Both the position numbers and the translations under genes were made by a program. DNA of 64,000 nucleotides from NCBI GenBank assembly GCA_016182975.1, contig JACPFJ010000016.1:12616-76615 (forward strand), given 5' to 3'. The notes under the pieces were generated by a model. That model saw nothing but the letters and a program-made list of their open reading frames with translations, ran no database searches and was not told the DNA's origin. Shown piece by piece: positions 63,651 to 64,000 of the stretch. Numbering within the stretch: the stretch's first letter is position 1; the number at the start of each line of letters is the position of its first letter. Source of the DNA: Deltaproteobacteria bacterium. Lineage in GTDB: Bacteria > Desulfobacterota > Desulfuromonadia > Geobacterales > Pseudopelobacteraceae.

Positions 63651-63704
63651 TCCTCGCTCCCGTATAAACGTTAAATTAAATAAGATGGATGGAGATATGA
63701 AGGC

Positions 63705-64000
63705 ATGGCACACACAGAGTCCTGCGAGAAAAAGACGGCAACATTGACCATAGACGGCCGGCAGGTAACGGTCCAAACCGGGGCCACCATCCTGGAAGCC
63801 GCAGCGGAACTGGGGATCAGGATCCCGACGCTCTGCTGGCTGAAGAAGGTCTCGACCACCGGCGACTGCCGCATCTGCGTGGTCGAGGTGGAAGGGGTGG
63901 AACGCCCCATGACCGCCTGCAACACGCCGGTCAAGGAGGGGATCAGCGTCACCACCGCATCGCCCCGGCTGGACGAGGTCCGCCGGAAGACCCTGGCGCT
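63705..64000 (+). CDS. sfrA: NADPH oxidoreductase alpha subunit (SfrA-like), N-terminal part
   Basis: 98 residues are visible before the window ends. They form a [2Fe-2S] ferredoxin-type domain as at the start of NuoG and formate-dehydrogenase-like subunits: IDGRQVTVQTGATILEAA, then IPTLCWLKKVSTTGDCRICVV and ERPMTACNTPV, giving the four cluster cysteines. The following segment LDEVRRKTLAL leads into the His/Cys cluster domain. Its place after sfrB suggests the catalytic subunit of the Sfr complex. ATG 63705 follows GGAG. Confidence 0.85.
   Translation, partial: MAHTESCEKKTATLTIDGRQVTVQTGATILEAAAELGIRIPTLCWLKKVSTTGDCRICVVEVEGVERPMTACNTPVKEGISVTTASPRLDEVRRKTLA

Overview
The window looks like a chromosomal segment of a GC-rich Geobacter-type deltaproteobacterium (Desulfuromonadia). 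The main pointers are an SfrB/SfrA-type NADPH oxidoreductase locus, a futalosine-pathway menaquinone pair (MqnB, MqnD), anaerobic cobalamin genes (CbiF/CobM, CbiG), a chemotaxis cluster with a CheA-receiver hybrid, a bacteriohemerythrin, and a c-di-AMP riboswitch ahead of a Kup potassium transporter. The species assignment is inference; no rRNA, tRNA or CRISPR array was seen.

Layout. 0-5.2 kb (minus strand): M16 peptidase (cut by the window edge), HIT protein, a tiny charged protein, and a MacAB-like export operon preceded by a 24-codon peptide gene that has its own promoter and terminator. 5.3-8.2 kb (plus): cobM-cbiG-pdxA. 8.3-20 kb (minus): FlgM with a sigma-28-like promoter, hemerythrin, an inactive/active M16 peptidase pair, a lipid-transport (Mla-type) operon lon-mlaE-[islet]-mlaF-mlaD, and a receiver-histidine kinase. 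20.1-27.9 kb (minus): a Wsp-like chemosensory operon, cheW-cheR-cheW-mcp-cheA/REC-cheB. 28-44 kb: ElbB, a Ste24-like M48 protease whose catalytic Glu is replaced, Kup, XRE-cupin regulator, NmrA-like oxidoreductase, DegP, phosphofructokinase, RluD, rubrerythrin, HAD, MidA methyltransferase, a FlaG-like gene with a sigma-28-like promoter, WYL regulator and DedA-like protein. 43-51 kb: GGDEF cyclase-recD, mqnB-glycosyltransferase, two toxin-antitoxin loci (MNT/HEPN and HigBA) set between copies of one palindromic repeat family, folE2, acyP and engB. 51.3-59.3 kb (plus): nuoH-ankyrin-nuoIJKLMN, with no nuoA-G. 59.4-61.3 kb (minus): M29 aminopeptidase and a damaged mqnD. 61.5-64 kb (plus): sfrB and the start of sfrA.

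Two themes stand out. First, several genes carry lesions visible in the reading frames: the MCE protein (frameshift), a nucleotidyltransferase relic, a receiver/GGDEF deletion chimera, mqnD (deletion plus frameshift) and the HExxH motif of the M48 protease. Second, intergenic space is rich in short palindromic or MITE-like repeats, some of which sit between co-operonic genes (nuoL/nuoM, sfrB/sfrA), inside NuoL in frame, or around the toxin-antitoxin modules.
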